Below are positions 25,539 through 34,168 of a DNA stretch of 64,000 nucleotides, in pieces. The notes beneath the pieces are model-generated. The model was not told the DNA's origin, ran no database searches, and saw only the letters and a list, made by a program, of their open reading frames with translations. The DNA is taken from assembly GCA_019636245.1 (NCBI GenBank), contig JAHBXX010000017.1, positions 1 through 64,000 on the forward strand, read 5' to 3'. Made by a program: the position numbers and the translations under genes. Positions within the stretch are counted from its first letter, which is position 1. Each line of letters begins with the position of its first letter. The DNA comes from Planctomycetota bacterium. GTDB lineage: Bacteria > Planctomycetota > UBA1135 > UBA2386.

Positions 25539-26147
25539 ATGGCGCTGCGCGACTGCCGGCTCTACCTGCTCTTCACGCCGCAGTCCTGCGCCGGCGAACC
25601 CTGGGCGACGCTGCAGGCGGCGATCGACGGCGGCGTCGACCTCGTGCAGTGGCGGGCCCCGAACGCCGACCTCGCCGCGTTCCATCGTTGCCGCGGCCTC
25701 TGCCGCGCCGCTGGCGTCCCCCTGGTGGTCAACGACGACGTCATGCTGGCACGGCGCGGCCGCGCCGATGGCGCCCACGTCGGCCAGGGCGACATGCCGG
25801 CGGATGCGGCGAGGCGCCTGCTGCCGGATGCCTGGCTCGGCGTCAGCACCCACGACACCGCCCAGATCGCCGCCGCCGCGGCCGCCGGCGCGGACTACGT
25901 CGGCTTCGGCCCCTGCCACCCGACGGCGACGAAGGGCTACACGACCGGCAAGTCGGCCGCCGAGATCGAGGCGGCGGTGGCGGCGGCGGCCACGCACCGG
26001 CTGCCGCTGTTCGCGATCGGCGGCATCACCCCGGGCAACCTGCCCGCCCTGCGCCTGCTCGGGGTCGACCGCATCGCCGTCAGCAGCAGCATCCTCCAGG
26101 CCGACGACCCCGGTCGGGCCGCCGCCGGGTTGCGGCGGTGGCTCTGA
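25539..26147 (+). CDS. thiE: Thiamine phosphate synthase
   Basis: ThiE joins the thiazole and pyrimidine phosphates to form thiamine phosphate. The 202 residues form a compact TIM barrel. DLVQWRAPNA corresponds to the QxR substrate site. PLVVNDDVMLA, DGAHVGQGDMP, WLGVSTHD, YVGFGPCHPTATKG (diphosphate loop) and LFAIGGITPGN follow in family order. The usual Lys after QxR is replaced by Pro (QWRAP), a variation worth noting. No other thi genes and no TPP riboswitch are visible; the 61-base upstream region is too short for one. Confidence 0.88.
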   Translation: MALRDCRLYLLFTPQSCAGEPWATLQAAIDGGVDLVQWRAPNADLAAFHRCRGLCRAAGVPLVVNDDVMLARRGRADGAHVGQGDMPADAARRLLPDAWLGVSTHDTAQIAAAAAAGADYVGFGPCHPTATKGYTTGKSAAEIEAAVAAAATHRLPLFAIGGITPGNLPALRLLGVDRIAVSSSILQADDPGRAAAGLRRWL

Positions 26148-26177
26148 GGCATTGCCGACCCGCGCGGATCGGGCCGA

Positions 26178-27215
26178 TCACAGGACGAGCATCGCGTCGC
26201 CGAACGAGAAGAACCGGTAGTGGCGGGCCACGGCCTCCTGGTAGACGGCCAGGGTCTGCTCCCTGCCGACCAGGGCCGCCACCAGCATCAGCAGGGTCGA
26301 ACGCGGCAGATGGAAGTTCGTCAGCAGGGCGTCGACCACGCGCACCGGCCGGCCCGGATGCAGGAACAGGTCGGTTTCGCCCTGGGTCGCCCGCACGGTG
26401 CGGTCGTCCTGCGCGCAGCTCTCGAGCACGCGGCAGCTCGTCGTGCCGACGGCGACCACGCGGCCGCCGCGCCGCCGCGTCGCCGCCACCGCGGCCGCCG
26501 TCGCCGGCGGCAGATCGAACGCCTCGGCGTGCATGCGGTGCTCCTCGACGACCTCCGTGCGCAGCGGCGCGAACGTGCCCTCGCCGACGTGCAGGGTCAC
26601 GTAGGCCAACTGCACGCCGTCCGCCTCGAGCCGGGCCAGCAGGGCTGGCGTGAAGTGCAGGCCCGCCGTCGGCGCCGCCACCGCACCGGGAACCCGGGCG
26701 TAGACCGTCTGGTAGCGTTCGCGATCCCGCTCGACGTCCTCGTCGCCGGTGCGCTCGATGTAGGGCGGCAACGGCGCCCGCCCGACCCGCTCGAGGGCCG
26801 CGGCCACGTCGCCGCCGCGCGCCTCGAGTTCGACGGCCCACCGGCCGCCGCCGAGCGCCTGCAGCAACCGCACCTCGATCGCGCCGTCCTCCATCGGCAG
26901 CCGGTCGCCGGCACGCAGCTTCTTGCTCGGCTTCACGAACGCCTCGGCGCGCGGACCTTCCCGCCGCAACAGCAGGCACTCGACGGCGCCGCCGGTGGCG
27001 CGGCGGCCGCGCAGCCGCCAAGGCTGCACGCGCGTGTCGTTGAGCACCAGCAGGTCGCCAGGGCACAGGAAGCGCGGCAGATCGAACACGTGGCAGTGCT
27101 CGTTGGTGCGCATCCGTCGATCGTGCACCAGCAGGCGGGCGTGGTCGCGCGGTTCCACGGGCCGATCGGCGATGCGGTCGGGCGGCAGCTGGAAGTCGAA
27201 GTCGGAGACCTGCAA
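26178..27215 (-). CDS. queA: S-adenosylmethionine:tRNA ribosyltransferase-isomerase
   Basis: QueA transfers and isomerises ribose from SAM onto 7-aminomethyl-7-deazaguanine in tRNA, making epoxyqueuosine. The 345 residues carry DFDFQLPPDRIADRPVEPRD, LLVLNDTRVQPWRLRG, VPGAVAAPTAGLHFT, LHVGEGTFAPLR and NFHLPRSTLLMLVAALVG, all family signatures. The start is TTG at 27215, just before QVSDFDF; no ATG is nearby. A TATGAC sequence eight bases upstream may be a weak -10. It is convergent with thiE. Together with queG the window holds the last two queuosine steps, in separate places. Confidence 0.95.
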   Translation of the reverse strand: MQVSDFDFQLPPDRIADRPVEPRDHARLLVHDRRMRTNEHCHVFDLPRFLCPGDLLVLNDTRVQPWRLRGRRATGGAVECLLLRREGPRAEAFVKPSKKLRAGDRLPMEDGAIEVRLLQALGGGRWAVELEARGGDVAAALERVGRAPLPPYIERTGDEDVERDRERYQTVYARVPGAVAAPTAGLHFTPALLARLEADGVQLAYVTLHVGEGTFAPLRTEVVEEHRMHAEAFDLPPATAAAVAATRRRGGRVVAVGTTSCRVLESCAQDDRTVRATQGETDLFLHPGRPVRVVDALLTNFHLPRSTLLMLVAALVGREQTLAVYQEAVARHYRFFSFGDAMLVL

Positions 27216-27282
27216 GCGCGGCCGTCATAGCGGCCAGGGGCGGCAATTGCCCGCGACCGCCGCCGCGGCGACGATGCCGGCG

Positions 27283-28752
27283 ATGCACGGCCGATGCCTC
27301 CGCTGCTGGATCCCCGGACCCATCGTCCTGCTGGCCGCGTGCGGCGGCGGCTCGAGCAGCACGCCGGTCGGTGGGTCCATCGCCCCGGTCGAGCTGATCG
27401 CCTGCCGGGCGCGGACCGACAGCCCGTTCCAGTTCGCGGAGGTGGCCCTGCGCAGCAGCCGCAACCTCGGCACGCGCCGGGTCGCCGACCGGACGGGCAC
27501 CGAACGCCATGCGCGGCTGCACCCGGATGGCGACATGGTGGTCTTCGCCCGCGAGCGGACGCCGAACAGCCCCGCGAGCCGGGATCTGTTCGTGGCGTCG
27601 CTCGACGGCATCTCGCCCGAACTGCGCCTGACGCAGGACGACCACGCCGACGACGAACCGTGCTGGTCGCCCGCCGGCGACAGCATCCTGTTCGCCTCGG
27701 ACCGCAGCGGCGGCGGCGCGCTGTGGCGGATCGGGCGCGACGGCACGGCCTTGCAGCCGTTCCTCGCCCCCGCGCCCGGCACCGCCGACTCGGCGCCCGA
27801 CTGGTGCCACGCCGCCGACCGGATCGTGTTCTCCCGTCGCGCCGCGAACGGCCAGCACTCGCTGTGGCTGGTGAACGGCAATGGCACCGGCCTCGTGCCG
27901 CTGACCGATGGCGGGCCCATGCTCGGCCCCGGCCTCGGCGACCACGCGCCGGCCTTCGCGCCCGATGGCAGCCGCGTTGCCTTCGTGCGGCGGATCGCCG
28001 CCGAGGCGTCGACGTTGTGCGTCGTCGAGGTCGCGACCGGCCAGGTCACCGTGCGCTGGCAGCCGCAGGGCGAAGTCGGCACGCCGCGCTGGTCGCCGGC
28101 GATGGACCGCCTGTTCTTCGGCATCCGCGAGCCGCTGCGCGGCCGTGCCGGCATGCGGCTCGCCGCCGCGCCCGTGGACCAGGGCGAGCCGGCGCTGCTG
28201 TGGCCGGACCAGCGCTGGCTGCTCACCGGACTCGATCTGGCACCGGGGATGGCACCGCTGCCGCCGGCCGAGGCACCGCGCGATCTGCCGATCACCGGCG
28301 CCCAGGTGCAGATCGCGAGCGGCTCCGGCGTGTCCGGGACGCGGGCGCAGATGGCCCAGGCCGATGGCGACGAATACGCCGTGCAGACGAGCACCTTCGA
28401 CCAGCGCGAGGTCGCCGGCATCAACTGCCGGTTCGACCTGCCGGTGCCGCTCGCGGAGGACGTGCTCGAGCTCCGGGTGCGCGCCGTCGCCCGATCGACG
28501 CGCGGCGGCGGCGATTCCCGCCTCCGCATGTCGATCTACAACCCCGTCGACGAGCGCTTCGACACCGTGGTCGACTTCGCCGCGCCGGACACGACGGCCC
28601 GCACGATGGAGTTCCGCACGGCGAGCCTCCGCCACGTGACGCGCGAACGCCAGCTGCGCTTCACCGTGGTCGCCGATCTCGCGCCCGGGACCGCCGCGCA
28701 ATTGCGGATCGACCTCGTCCAGGTCGAACTGGTCGCCCGCACGCGTCCCTGA
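27283..28752 (+). CDS. TolB-like (PD40) beta-propeller lipoprotein
   Basis: The 489-residue exported lipoprotein has the lipobox IVLLAACGGGSSS. A propeller of WD40-like PD40 blades follows: ARLHPDGDMVVFARE, PCWSPAGDSILFASDRSGG, APDWCHAADRIVFSRRA, APAFAPDGSRVAFVRR and TPRWSPAMDRLFFG. The last 130 residues form a separate beta domain (REVAGINCRFDLPVPLAEDV) of unknown type. PD40 proteins usually bind partners at the outer membrane, as TolB does. An in-frame ATG three codons upstream (27274) is an alternative start. It is convergent with the LpoB-type operon, eight bases apart. Confidence 0.82.
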   Translation: MHGRCLRCWIPGPIVLLAACGGGSSSTPVGGSIAPVELIACRARTDSPFQFAEVALRSSRNLGTRRVADRTGTERHARLHPDGDMVVFARERTPNSPASRDLFVASLDGISPELRLTQDDHADDEPCWSPAGDSILFASDRSGGGALWRIGRDGTALQPFLAPAPGTADSAPDWCHAADRIVFSRRAANGQHSLWLVNGNGTGLVPLTDGGPMLGPGLGDHAPAFAPDGSRVAFVRRIAAEASTLCVVEVATGQVTVRWQPQGEVGTPRWSPAMDRLFFGIREPLRGRAGMRLAAAPVDQGEPALLWPDQRWLLTGLDLAPGMAPLPPAEAPRDLPITGAQVQIASGSGVSGTRAQMAQADGDEYAVQTSTFDQREVAGINCRFDLPVPLAEDVLELRVRAVARSTRGGGDSRLRMSIYNPVDERFDTVVDFAAPDTTARTMEFRTASLRHVTRERQLRFTVVADLAPGTAAQLRIDLVQVELVARTRP

Positions 28753-28759
28753 GGAGGCT

Positions 28760-29236
28760 TCAGCGGACCCAGCGGCCGAGGTCGAGCAGCAGCCCGAAGC
28801 TGCCGCCGACCAGCGCCCCCCTGCCGCGATGGCCGCTCTGGTGGCCGATCACGGCGCCGATCCCGGCGCCCATCGCCGTGTGGACGGGGAACCAGCGCTC
28901 TCGCCGCGACTGCGGCCAGGGCGGCGGCGGAGCAGCGATCTCCTGGTCGGCGACCACCGCGAACGGATCCGACGGCGCCGGCTGTTCCGCTCCCTCGGCC
29001 CCTCCAGCCGGCGGCGGCGGCAGATGGCGGAAGGTGCGACGCTGCACGCTCGGCGGCGGCGGGGCGGGCTCGGCCTCGCCGAGGGACAACGCGGCCGCGG
29101 CCGGAGGCCGTTCCACGGCCGGCGTCGGCGCGCTGGCCATCGGCAACCAGGGCACCGGTGCCCCGCGAGCCAGCGTCGACTCCGCGGCACAGCCTGCCGC
29201 GCCGAGCAGCCCCAGGCCGAGCATAACGAAGCGCAT
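28760..29236 (-). CDS. Lipoprotein with glycine-zipper segment
   Basis: The 158-residue protein has a lipobox (LGLGLLGAAGCAAES) and a long Pro/Ala-rich region. The C-terminal segment MGAGIGAVIGHQSGHRGRGA, followed by LVGGSFGLLLD, has the small-xxx-small spacing of glycine-zipper outer-membrane lipoproteins. It is the last gene of a five-gene operon, five bases after the DUF1425-like gene. It may insert its zipper in or near the outer membrane. The role is inferred from this segment only. Confidence 0.7.
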   Translation of the reverse strand: MRFVMLGLGLLGAAGCAAESTLARGAPVPWLPMASAPTPAVERPPAAAALSLGEAEPAPPPPSVQRRTFRHLPPPPAGGAEGAEQPAPSDPFAVVADQEIAAPPPPWPQSRRERWFPVHTAMGAGIGAVIGHQSGHRGRGALVGGSFGLLLDLGRWVR

Positions 29237-29241
29237 GGTGC

Positions 29242-29652
29242 TCAGCGGTTCCAGCTGAGGCGCATCACCCAATCGGCCGCCTCGGCGCTCTTCGAGATGG
29301 CGATGTGGGTCACGGTCGAGCCGGGCGGCAGCACCTTGACCTGCCGGTTCGTCTCGTCGCCGATCGGCTGCTTGCTGGCGTTCAGGAAGCTGACCTGGGC
29401 GAGGATCTGGATCGTCTCGTCGTGGATGCTGCGGATCGGCACGGCCACGCGCAGTTGGTTCGTGGCGGCCACCCGCTCGACGAACGGCCGGCCGACCCTG
29501 ACCAGGTCCCGCAGCTTGGCGTCGGTCACCACGACGTAGCTCGACTGCTCGGCGTCGTCCTCGATCGGCAGCGCCTCGTAGGGCGGCCCGGACGAGCAGC
29601 CGGTCGCCAGCAACGCGAGCAGGAAGAGGGACGCGAGGTTCGGTTGGTTCAT
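29242..29652 (-). CDS. YcfL-like (DUF1425) lipoprotein
   Basis: This 136-residue lipoprotein has the lipobox LLALLATGCSSG. The body (YVVVTDAKLRDLVRV, LRVAVPIRSIHDETIQILAQ, FLNASKQPIGDE, LPPGSTVTHIAISKSAEAAD) matches DUF1425. In Escherichia coli the DUF1425 gene ycfL sits next to lpoB, and here it shares an operon with an LpoB homologue. It is three bases from the FlgT-like gene upstream and five from the glycine-zipper gene downstream. The biochemical function is unknown. Confidence 0.82.
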   Translation of the reverse strand: MNQPNLASLFLLALLATGCSSGPPYEALPIEDDAEQSSYVVVTDAKLRDLVRVGRPFVERVAATNQLRVAVPIRSIHDETIQILAQVSFLNASKQPIGDETNRQVKVLPPGSTVTHIAISKSAEAADWVMRLSWNR

Positions 29653-29655
29653 GGC

Positions 29656-30873
29656 TCAGTCCTTGATCGGCCGTACTTCCGTGACGTTGGCCTCGACGAG
29701 CGAGGGATCCCCGACCCCTTCGAGGCGGAACCGGCACGAGGCGTCGTCGCCGCCGACCAGGGTCGCCCGACCGAGCGTCACCCAGTCCGGCGAACCCAAT
29801 GAGCCCTGGTTGCCGACCACGAAGGCACGGTACTGGCCTGCGACCCGCCGGGCGACGGCCGCTTCGACGAACCATGGGCCCTTGCCATCCTCCTGCCAGG
29901 CGCGCAGCACGACCGGCGGCTTCATCGCGAACACGATCGCCTCCGCGACCGCCGCCTTGGCCTTGTCGACCAGGGCATTGACGTAGTCGGCGAGGCGCTC
30001 GACCGGCATCGTCTGCGCGTCGGCGGCGATGGTCAGCGTCTGGTCGAGCAGATCGGTGCCCTCGACCAGGTTCTCGACGCGGACCGAGACCTGCACCGAA
30101 CCGCCGGTCAGGAGCTCCGGCCGGGGTCCCGAAGTCGGCCGAGCCCGGTTCTTGCGCTCGATCACGGACTGCACGCCGACCGGCTTCCAGGCGACGACGA
30201 CCCGGTGCGAGGCGATGAGCTGCTGGCCGTCCTTGTCGCGTTCGCGCGCCGCACTGCCGGCATCGACGCGCACGCCGCTGCGGGCGGCGATCTTGACCAT
30301 GCGGCTGTTGCGCAGGTATTCGCCGATCTTCGGCCCCGTGACCTCGCCGCGCTCGCGCACCGGCTGCGCGCCAGGCTGCTCCTCGTCGAAGCGCTCGAGC
30401 TGCCACTCGCGCAGGTCGCCGTCCTGCAACTCGACCACGAACACCGCCTCGCGGCCGGCCTGGTTCGAGACCAGCGCCTTGACCCGCACGTCCCATTGGC
30501 GATCGTCGTGGCGCTGCCGTTCGAGCACCTCGTAGGTGAGCACGAATCCGGCGAGCTGGAGCTGCACCCAGTTGCGCTGCGCGGTCGGGTCCCCGTCGAG
30601 CCACTCGGCGTCGTCGCCCGGCTCGCGCTGGGCGACCACCGCGAGCCGGCTGCGCAGCAGGCTGCCGCGCGCCACGCTCGTGCCCTTGACCTTGGCCACC
30701 GCGTCTTCGAGCGCATGGGCGAGCGCCGAGCGGTAGTTGGCGGCGCTGCCGAAGCCCTCGCTCCAGACGCCGCCGTCCTGCGTCGCTGGCGGCTCCGCGG
30801 GCGCCGGCTGCTGCCCCGGCAGGACGACGGCCACCAGCATCAGGGCGAGAGAGAGGTTCGCGGCGGGCATCAT
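29656..30873 (-). CDS. FlgT/LPP20-like exported protein
   Basis: The 405-residue protein has a signal peptide (NLSLALMLVAVVLPGQQ). The N-terminal domain includes AANYRSALAHALEDAVAKVKG, GFVLTYEVLE and WDVRVKALVSN, which follow the FlgT N-terminal / LPP20 layout. In that layout an ALxxAl helix is followed by a strand on what the protein induces. The rest, with LTGGSVQVSVRVENLVEG and ERLADYVNALVDKAKAAVAE, is probably a second and third domain. Such proteins belong with FlgO, FlgP and LpoB near the outer membrane. A GGAG site lies about 11 bases before the double ATG. The family call is tentative. Confidence 0.65.
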   Translation of the reverse strand: MMPAANLSLALMLVAVVLPGQQPAPAEPPATQDGGVWSEGFGSAANYRSALAHALEDAVAKVKGTSVARGSLLRSRLAVVAQREPGDDAEWLDGDPTAQRNWVQLQLAGFVLTYEVLERQRHDDRQWDVRVKALVSNQAGREAVFVVELQDGDLREWQLERFDEEQPGAQPVRERGEVTGPKIGEYLRNSRMVKIAARSGVRVDAGSAARERDKDGQQLIASHRVVVAWKPVGVQSVIERKNRARPTSGPRPELLTGGSVQVSVRVENLVEGTDLLDQTLTIAADAQTMPVERLADYVNALVDKAKAAVAEAIVFAMKPPVVLRAWQEDGKGPWFVEAAVARRVAGQYRAFVVGNQGSLGSPDWVTLGRATLVGGDDASCRFRLEGVGDPSLVEANVTEVRPIKD

Positions 30874-30961
30874 GGTCGGGGAGCTCCGGTGGGGCATCCG
30901 GGCCGGCGCCGCCCAGCGCACGGCCACGGTCGCAGTTGCAGTCGGTTCGGCAGCAGGCTCC

Positions 30962-32170
30962 TCATGGCTCGGGACGGGACGGCCGGCTCACCGGCGGCAA
31001 CGACCGCGCGAGATGCCACGCCTCGCCATGCGGCGGAACCTGGATGGTGGCCCGCTGCCGGAACTGCGGCAGCGACCGGCCACGGGCGTCGAGGAAGTCG
31101 ATCTCGAGCAGGTGTTCGCCGGGCGGCACCTCGGCCGTCAGCACGTGCACCGTCGACGGCAGCGTCGGCCAGTGGCGTACGTCGGCCGAACTCGAGGTCA
31201 GCAGGCCCGCCAGCAGCAGGGCGCCGCCGGCAATCGCCTGGGTCCGGGCGGTGTCGCCGCTGCTGCGCGTCGACTGGTCGAGCAGCACGATGCCGGCCAC
31301 CGTGCTCGCCGTCTTGAAGACGGCCTTGCCCTTGCGGATGCCCTCCATCGCCGTGCCGCCCAGGGTCGACGCCTGGTAGTCGACGTCCAGCAGCAGCGAG
31401 GCCACGCCGAGATCCTGGCCGTCGAGCGAGGCGCGCGCGCCCACGGCCGGGTGGTAGCGACTGCGGAAGCGGGCCAGCTCCTGCTGGGCTCCATCGGCGT
31501 ACTTCTCCGGCCCCATGCCGCATTCCAGCACGAGCACGAGGTTGCCGTGGCGGGGTTCGGCGAGCACCGGGTTCGTCGGCGACCCACGGGCGCCATGCTG
31601 CAGCGCGAACGCATGCGCCGTGGCGGCCTCGGCGAAGTAGGCGTCGGCATCGGGCAGCCCCATCAGCTGCGTGAAGCGGCCGGCCATCCAGAACAGCAGC
31701 GCGTTGTCGGCCTGGAACCGCTCGTCGCCGACCTCCGCGTCGGCCAGGATGCCGCGCTTGCAGGCCGCGCGGGCGTTGTCCGGCTCGCCCCGCCACAGGT
31801 AGCACAGGGCGATGTAGTAGGCGTTCATCGCCTGCTCGTAGGGATCCCCCTTGTAGGTCTTGCTGCTCTCGCTGCCCAGGATCGCCCCGGCGGCCTCGCC
31901 GCCGGAGGTCGCCCAGCTGCCCATGATGCGACCGGCGACCTCGAAGTTGCGCCGGGCCTCCTCGAGTTCGCCGAGCAGCAGTTCGCACTGGGCCTGCACG
32001 TTGCGCACCAGGGCCTCGTTCTCGGCGGGACCGCTGGCCACCTGGTCGGCGGCGAACTGGCGCACCTGCGCCAGGTCACCGGCGACGAAGGCGTGCAGCG
32101 GCACCTCGGGCTGCCGCACAGCGCATCCCGCCGCCAGGATGGCGACCAGCGGCAGCCAGCTTCGGCGCAT
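30962..32170 (-). CDS. COG3014-type exported TPR lipoprotein
   Basis: This 402-residue lipoprotein has the lipobox LVAILAAGCAVRQ. TPR-like helices follow (ALVRNVQAQCELLLGELEEA, AMNAYYIALCYLWRGEPDNA). A C-terminal half contains LVLVLECGMGPEKY, SLLLDVDYQASTLGG and TARTQAIAGGALLLAGLL. This layout fits COG3014, a family often encoded beside LpoB-type proteins. It lies 14 bases downstream of the LpoB gene and about 88 bases upstream of the FlgT-like gene. It probably acts in the periplasm as an assembly partner. Confidence 0.75.
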   Translation of the reverse strand: MRRSWLPLVAILAAGCAVRQPEVPLHAFVAGDLAQVRQFAADQVASGPAENEALVRNVQAQCELLLGELEEARRNFEVAGRIMGSWATSGGEAAGAILGSESSKTYKGDPYEQAMNAYYIALCYLWRGEPDNARAACKRGILADAEVGDERFQADNALLFWMAGRFTQLMGLPDADAYFAEAATAHAFALQHGARGSPTNPVLAEPRHGNLVLVLECGMGPEKYADGAQQELARFRSRYHPAVGARASLDGQDLGVASLLLDVDYQASTLGGTAMEGIRKGKAVFKTASTVAGIVLLDQSTRSSGDTARTQAIAGGALLLAGLLTSSSADVRHWPTLPSTVHVLTAEVPPGEHLLEIDFLDARGRSLPQFRQRATIQVPPHGEAWHLARSLPPVSRPSRPEP

Positions 32171-32184
32171 GCGGGCCGTCCGGC

Positions 32185-32778
32185 TCAGCGGTTGATGACC
32201 GACTTCTCGGACTCGGTCTTCATCTCGTAGCGACCCGTCCACACCAGCTCCTGGCTCACCAGGTCGGTCAGCTCGAAGGTCACGTTGATGTAGGACGACT
32301 TCAGCTTGCCGGCCTGGCGATCACGGCTCGCGATCACGCCCTTGAGCACGAAGTCGCTGCCGGCGACCTTGCGGTCGTTGGTGCCGGACACCTGGCCGCG
32401 CTCCTTCATGCGCCGCTCCGCGTCGACGAGGTCCGAGGCCTCCGGCGAACGATCGAGGATCCGGATCTGGCGACCGAAGGCATCGAACAGCTCCGTCCGC
32501 AGATCGCGCAGGATCAGCTGGCGGTCGATCACGTCGCTGCTGTCGTTGCGCAGCTCGGTGATGAAGAACGACGCCCGCTCGCCGTCGCGGCCGGGGTTCA
32601 GGATGCCGTCGGCCTTCAGCTTGGCCGCCATGCCCGTGACCATGCTGCGGATGTCCTGGCTCTGCAGGCCGGTGCCGGTGATGGTGTCGGGCGCATCGGG
32701 GTCGACCCGCGTGTCACGCGTGCCGGCGCAGGCGGCGAGGAAGCAGACGAGGGTCGTGGCGGCGAAGCGGATGGTCAT
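32185..32778 (-). CDS. LpoB-like penicillin-binding protein activator lipoprotein
   Basis: The 197-residue lipoprotein has the lipobox LVCFLAACAGTRDT. The body carries TGTGLQSQDIRSMVTGMAAK, FFITELRNDSSDVIDRQLI, SDFVLKGVIASRDRQAGKLK and ELTDLVSQELVWTGRYEMK, the full LpoB/COG3417 pattern. In gamma-proteobacteria LpoB spans the periplasm to activate PBP1B. In other phyla its partner is unknown, and no PBP gene is present here. It heads a five-gene operon and has an AAGGA ribosome-binding site before its ATG. It is divergent from the GT2 gene. Confidence 0.88.
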   Translation of the reverse strand: MTIRFAATTLVCFLAACAGTRDTRVDPDAPDTITGTGLQSQDIRSMVTGMAAKLKADGILNPGRDGERASFFITELRNDSSDVIDRQLILRDLRTELFDAFGRQIRILDRSPEASDLVDAERRMKERGQVSGTNDRKVAGSDFVLKGVIASRDRQAGKLKSSYINVTFELTDLVSQELVWTGRYEMKTESEKSVINR

Positions 32779-32933
32779 GGTTCCTTGGTCTGGGTCATTG
32801 CCGGCGGCGGCCCAGTTGCAGGCCCTCCGCCGCGAAAGCGCCCGTCAGCGTAGGCCGGCGTCCGTCGTTCCGCCAGCGCGCACGGGCACGACGAGCGCCG
32901 CGGCTTTTCGCTGGCGATGCCCGCCGCGGTTCC

Positions 32934-32939
32934 TACGCT
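32934..32939 (+). promoter_or_regulatory. Putative -10 box (TACGCT) of the GT2 gene
   Basis: The hexamer lies five bases before the ATG at 32945, so a leaderless transcript is predicted. Confidence 0.5.
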
Positions 32940-32944
32940 TTGCC

Positions 32945-33706
32945 ATGGTCTTCGGGACCGCATCGCCAGTGTCGACCTCCACCGTGCTCATCGTGCCGGC
33001 ATACCGCGAGTCGGGCCGCGTCGGCGGGATCGTGCGCAAGGCGCTGGCGACGGGCCTGTCGCTGGACGTGGTCGTGGTGGACGACGGCAGCGGCGACGGC
33101 ACCGCCGCGGAGGCCCGCGCCGCGGGCGCCACCGTCGTCGAGCACCCCTACAACCTCGGCTACGGCGCGGCACTGCACACCGGTTACTGCCACGCGTTCC
33201 GGCGCGGCTACCGGCGCGTGCTGCAGATGGACGCCGATGGCCAGCACGACGCCAGCATGCTGCACCGGCTGGTCGCCGCCCTCGACGAGGGCGCCGACGT
33301 CGTCATCGGTTCGCGCTACCTCGACGCCGAACCGCCGCCCGCATCGCTGGCGCGACAGCTCGGCACGCGCCTGTTCGCGGCGATCGCGTCGCTGTGGCTC
33401 GGCCGGCGCATCACCGACCCGACCAGCGGTTTCCAGGGGCTGTCGCAGCGCGCGCTCGAATCGGTCGTCAACGACGGCTTCCCGGAGGACTACCCCGACA
33501 CCGACATCCTGGTCGAACACCATCGCCGCGGCCTGCGCATCGTCGAGGTCCCCGTCCGCATGTGTGCCCGGCTCGGCGGCGTGTCGATGCACCGCGGCGC
33601 GCGGATCGCCTACTACGCCTACAAGATGCTCGTGACGCTCTGCCTGCTTCCCGTACGGCGGCCGACGCCGCTGCGCTGCCGCGACACCGTCGCGAGGTTG
33701 CCGTGA
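32945..33706 (+). CDS. Family 2 glycosyltransferase (polyprenyl-phosphate type)
   Basis: The 253-residue cytosolic or membrane-associated enzyme has GT-A landmarks: STVLIVPAYRES, LDVVVVDDGSGDGTA, VLQMDADGQHDASML (DxD metal site) and DVVIGSRYLD. The end VSMHRGARIAYYAYKMLVTL probably lies against the membrane. It resembles dolichol-phosphate mannosyltransferase-like and DPM/DPG synthases. The GTG of the DUF2304 gene overlaps its stop (GTGA), a pair often seen in bacteria and thought to act on polyprenyl phosphate for envelope glycans. Confidence 0.88.
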   Translation: MVFGTASPVSTSTVLIVPAYRESGRVGGIVRKALATGLSLDVVVVDDGSGDGTAAEARAAGATVVEHPYNLGYGAALHTGYCHAFRRGYRRVLQMDADGQHDASMLHRLVAALDEGADVVIGSRYLDAEPPPASLARQLGTRLFAAIASLWLGRRITDPTSGFQGLSQRALESVVNDGFPEDYPDTDILVEHHRRGLRIVEVPVRMCARLGGVSMHRGARIAYYAYKMLVTLCLLPVRRPTPLRCRDTVARLP

Positions 33707-34164
33707 TCGCGCTGCTGTTGCAGGACCTGGCCGGCGCCGACGGTTCCACCCCGCTGGCGGACCGCCAGCGGCTCGTCGCCCTGATCCTGGCGGCCAGCTT
33801 GGTCGCCCTGACCTTCGAACTGGTGCGCCGGCGCAAGCTGCGCGAGGAGTACTCGTGGGTCTGGATCACCACCGCCGTGCTGCTGGCGGTGCTGGCGCTC
33901 TACCAGGACCTGCTGTTGACCGTCAGCGGCTGGATCGGTTCGTCGAACGTGGTGTCGACGCTGTTCTTCGGCGGCTTCCTGTTCGTCATGGCCCTGCTGC
34001 TGCAGATCTCGGTCAGGCTGAGCCGCCTGACGCATCGCCACCGCACGCTCGGCCAGCGCCTCGCGCTGCTCGAGGAGGAAGTGGCGCGTCTGCGCGCCGA
34101 ACGCGACGAGGCGAAGACGCCGGCCACGCCGCGGCGCAGCGAGGATCGCGGCGAAGTCGCCTGA
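33703..34164 (+). CDS. DUF2304 membrane protein
   Basis: This 153-residue protein has three transmembrane helices (LVALILAASLVALTFELV, WITTAVLLAVLALYQ, TLFFGGFLFVMALLLQI). The motif RRRKLREEYSWVWI between helices one and two is the DUF2304 signature. A Lys/Glu/Arg-rich coiled coil (LGQRLALLEEEVARLRAERD) follows in the cytosol. It starts at a GTG overlapping the GT2 stop, so translation is coupled. DUF2304 proteins usually partner GT2 enzymes, perhaps anchoring or flipping the glycolipid. Confidence 0.85.
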   Translation: MIALLLQDLAGADGSTPLADRQRLVALILAASLVALTFELVRRRKLREEYSWVWITTAVLLAVLALYQDLLLTVSGWIGSSNVVSTLFFGGFLFVMALLLQISVRLSRLTHRHRTLGQRLALLEEEVARLRAERDEAKTPATPRRSEDRGEVA

Positions 34165-34168
34165 GACC

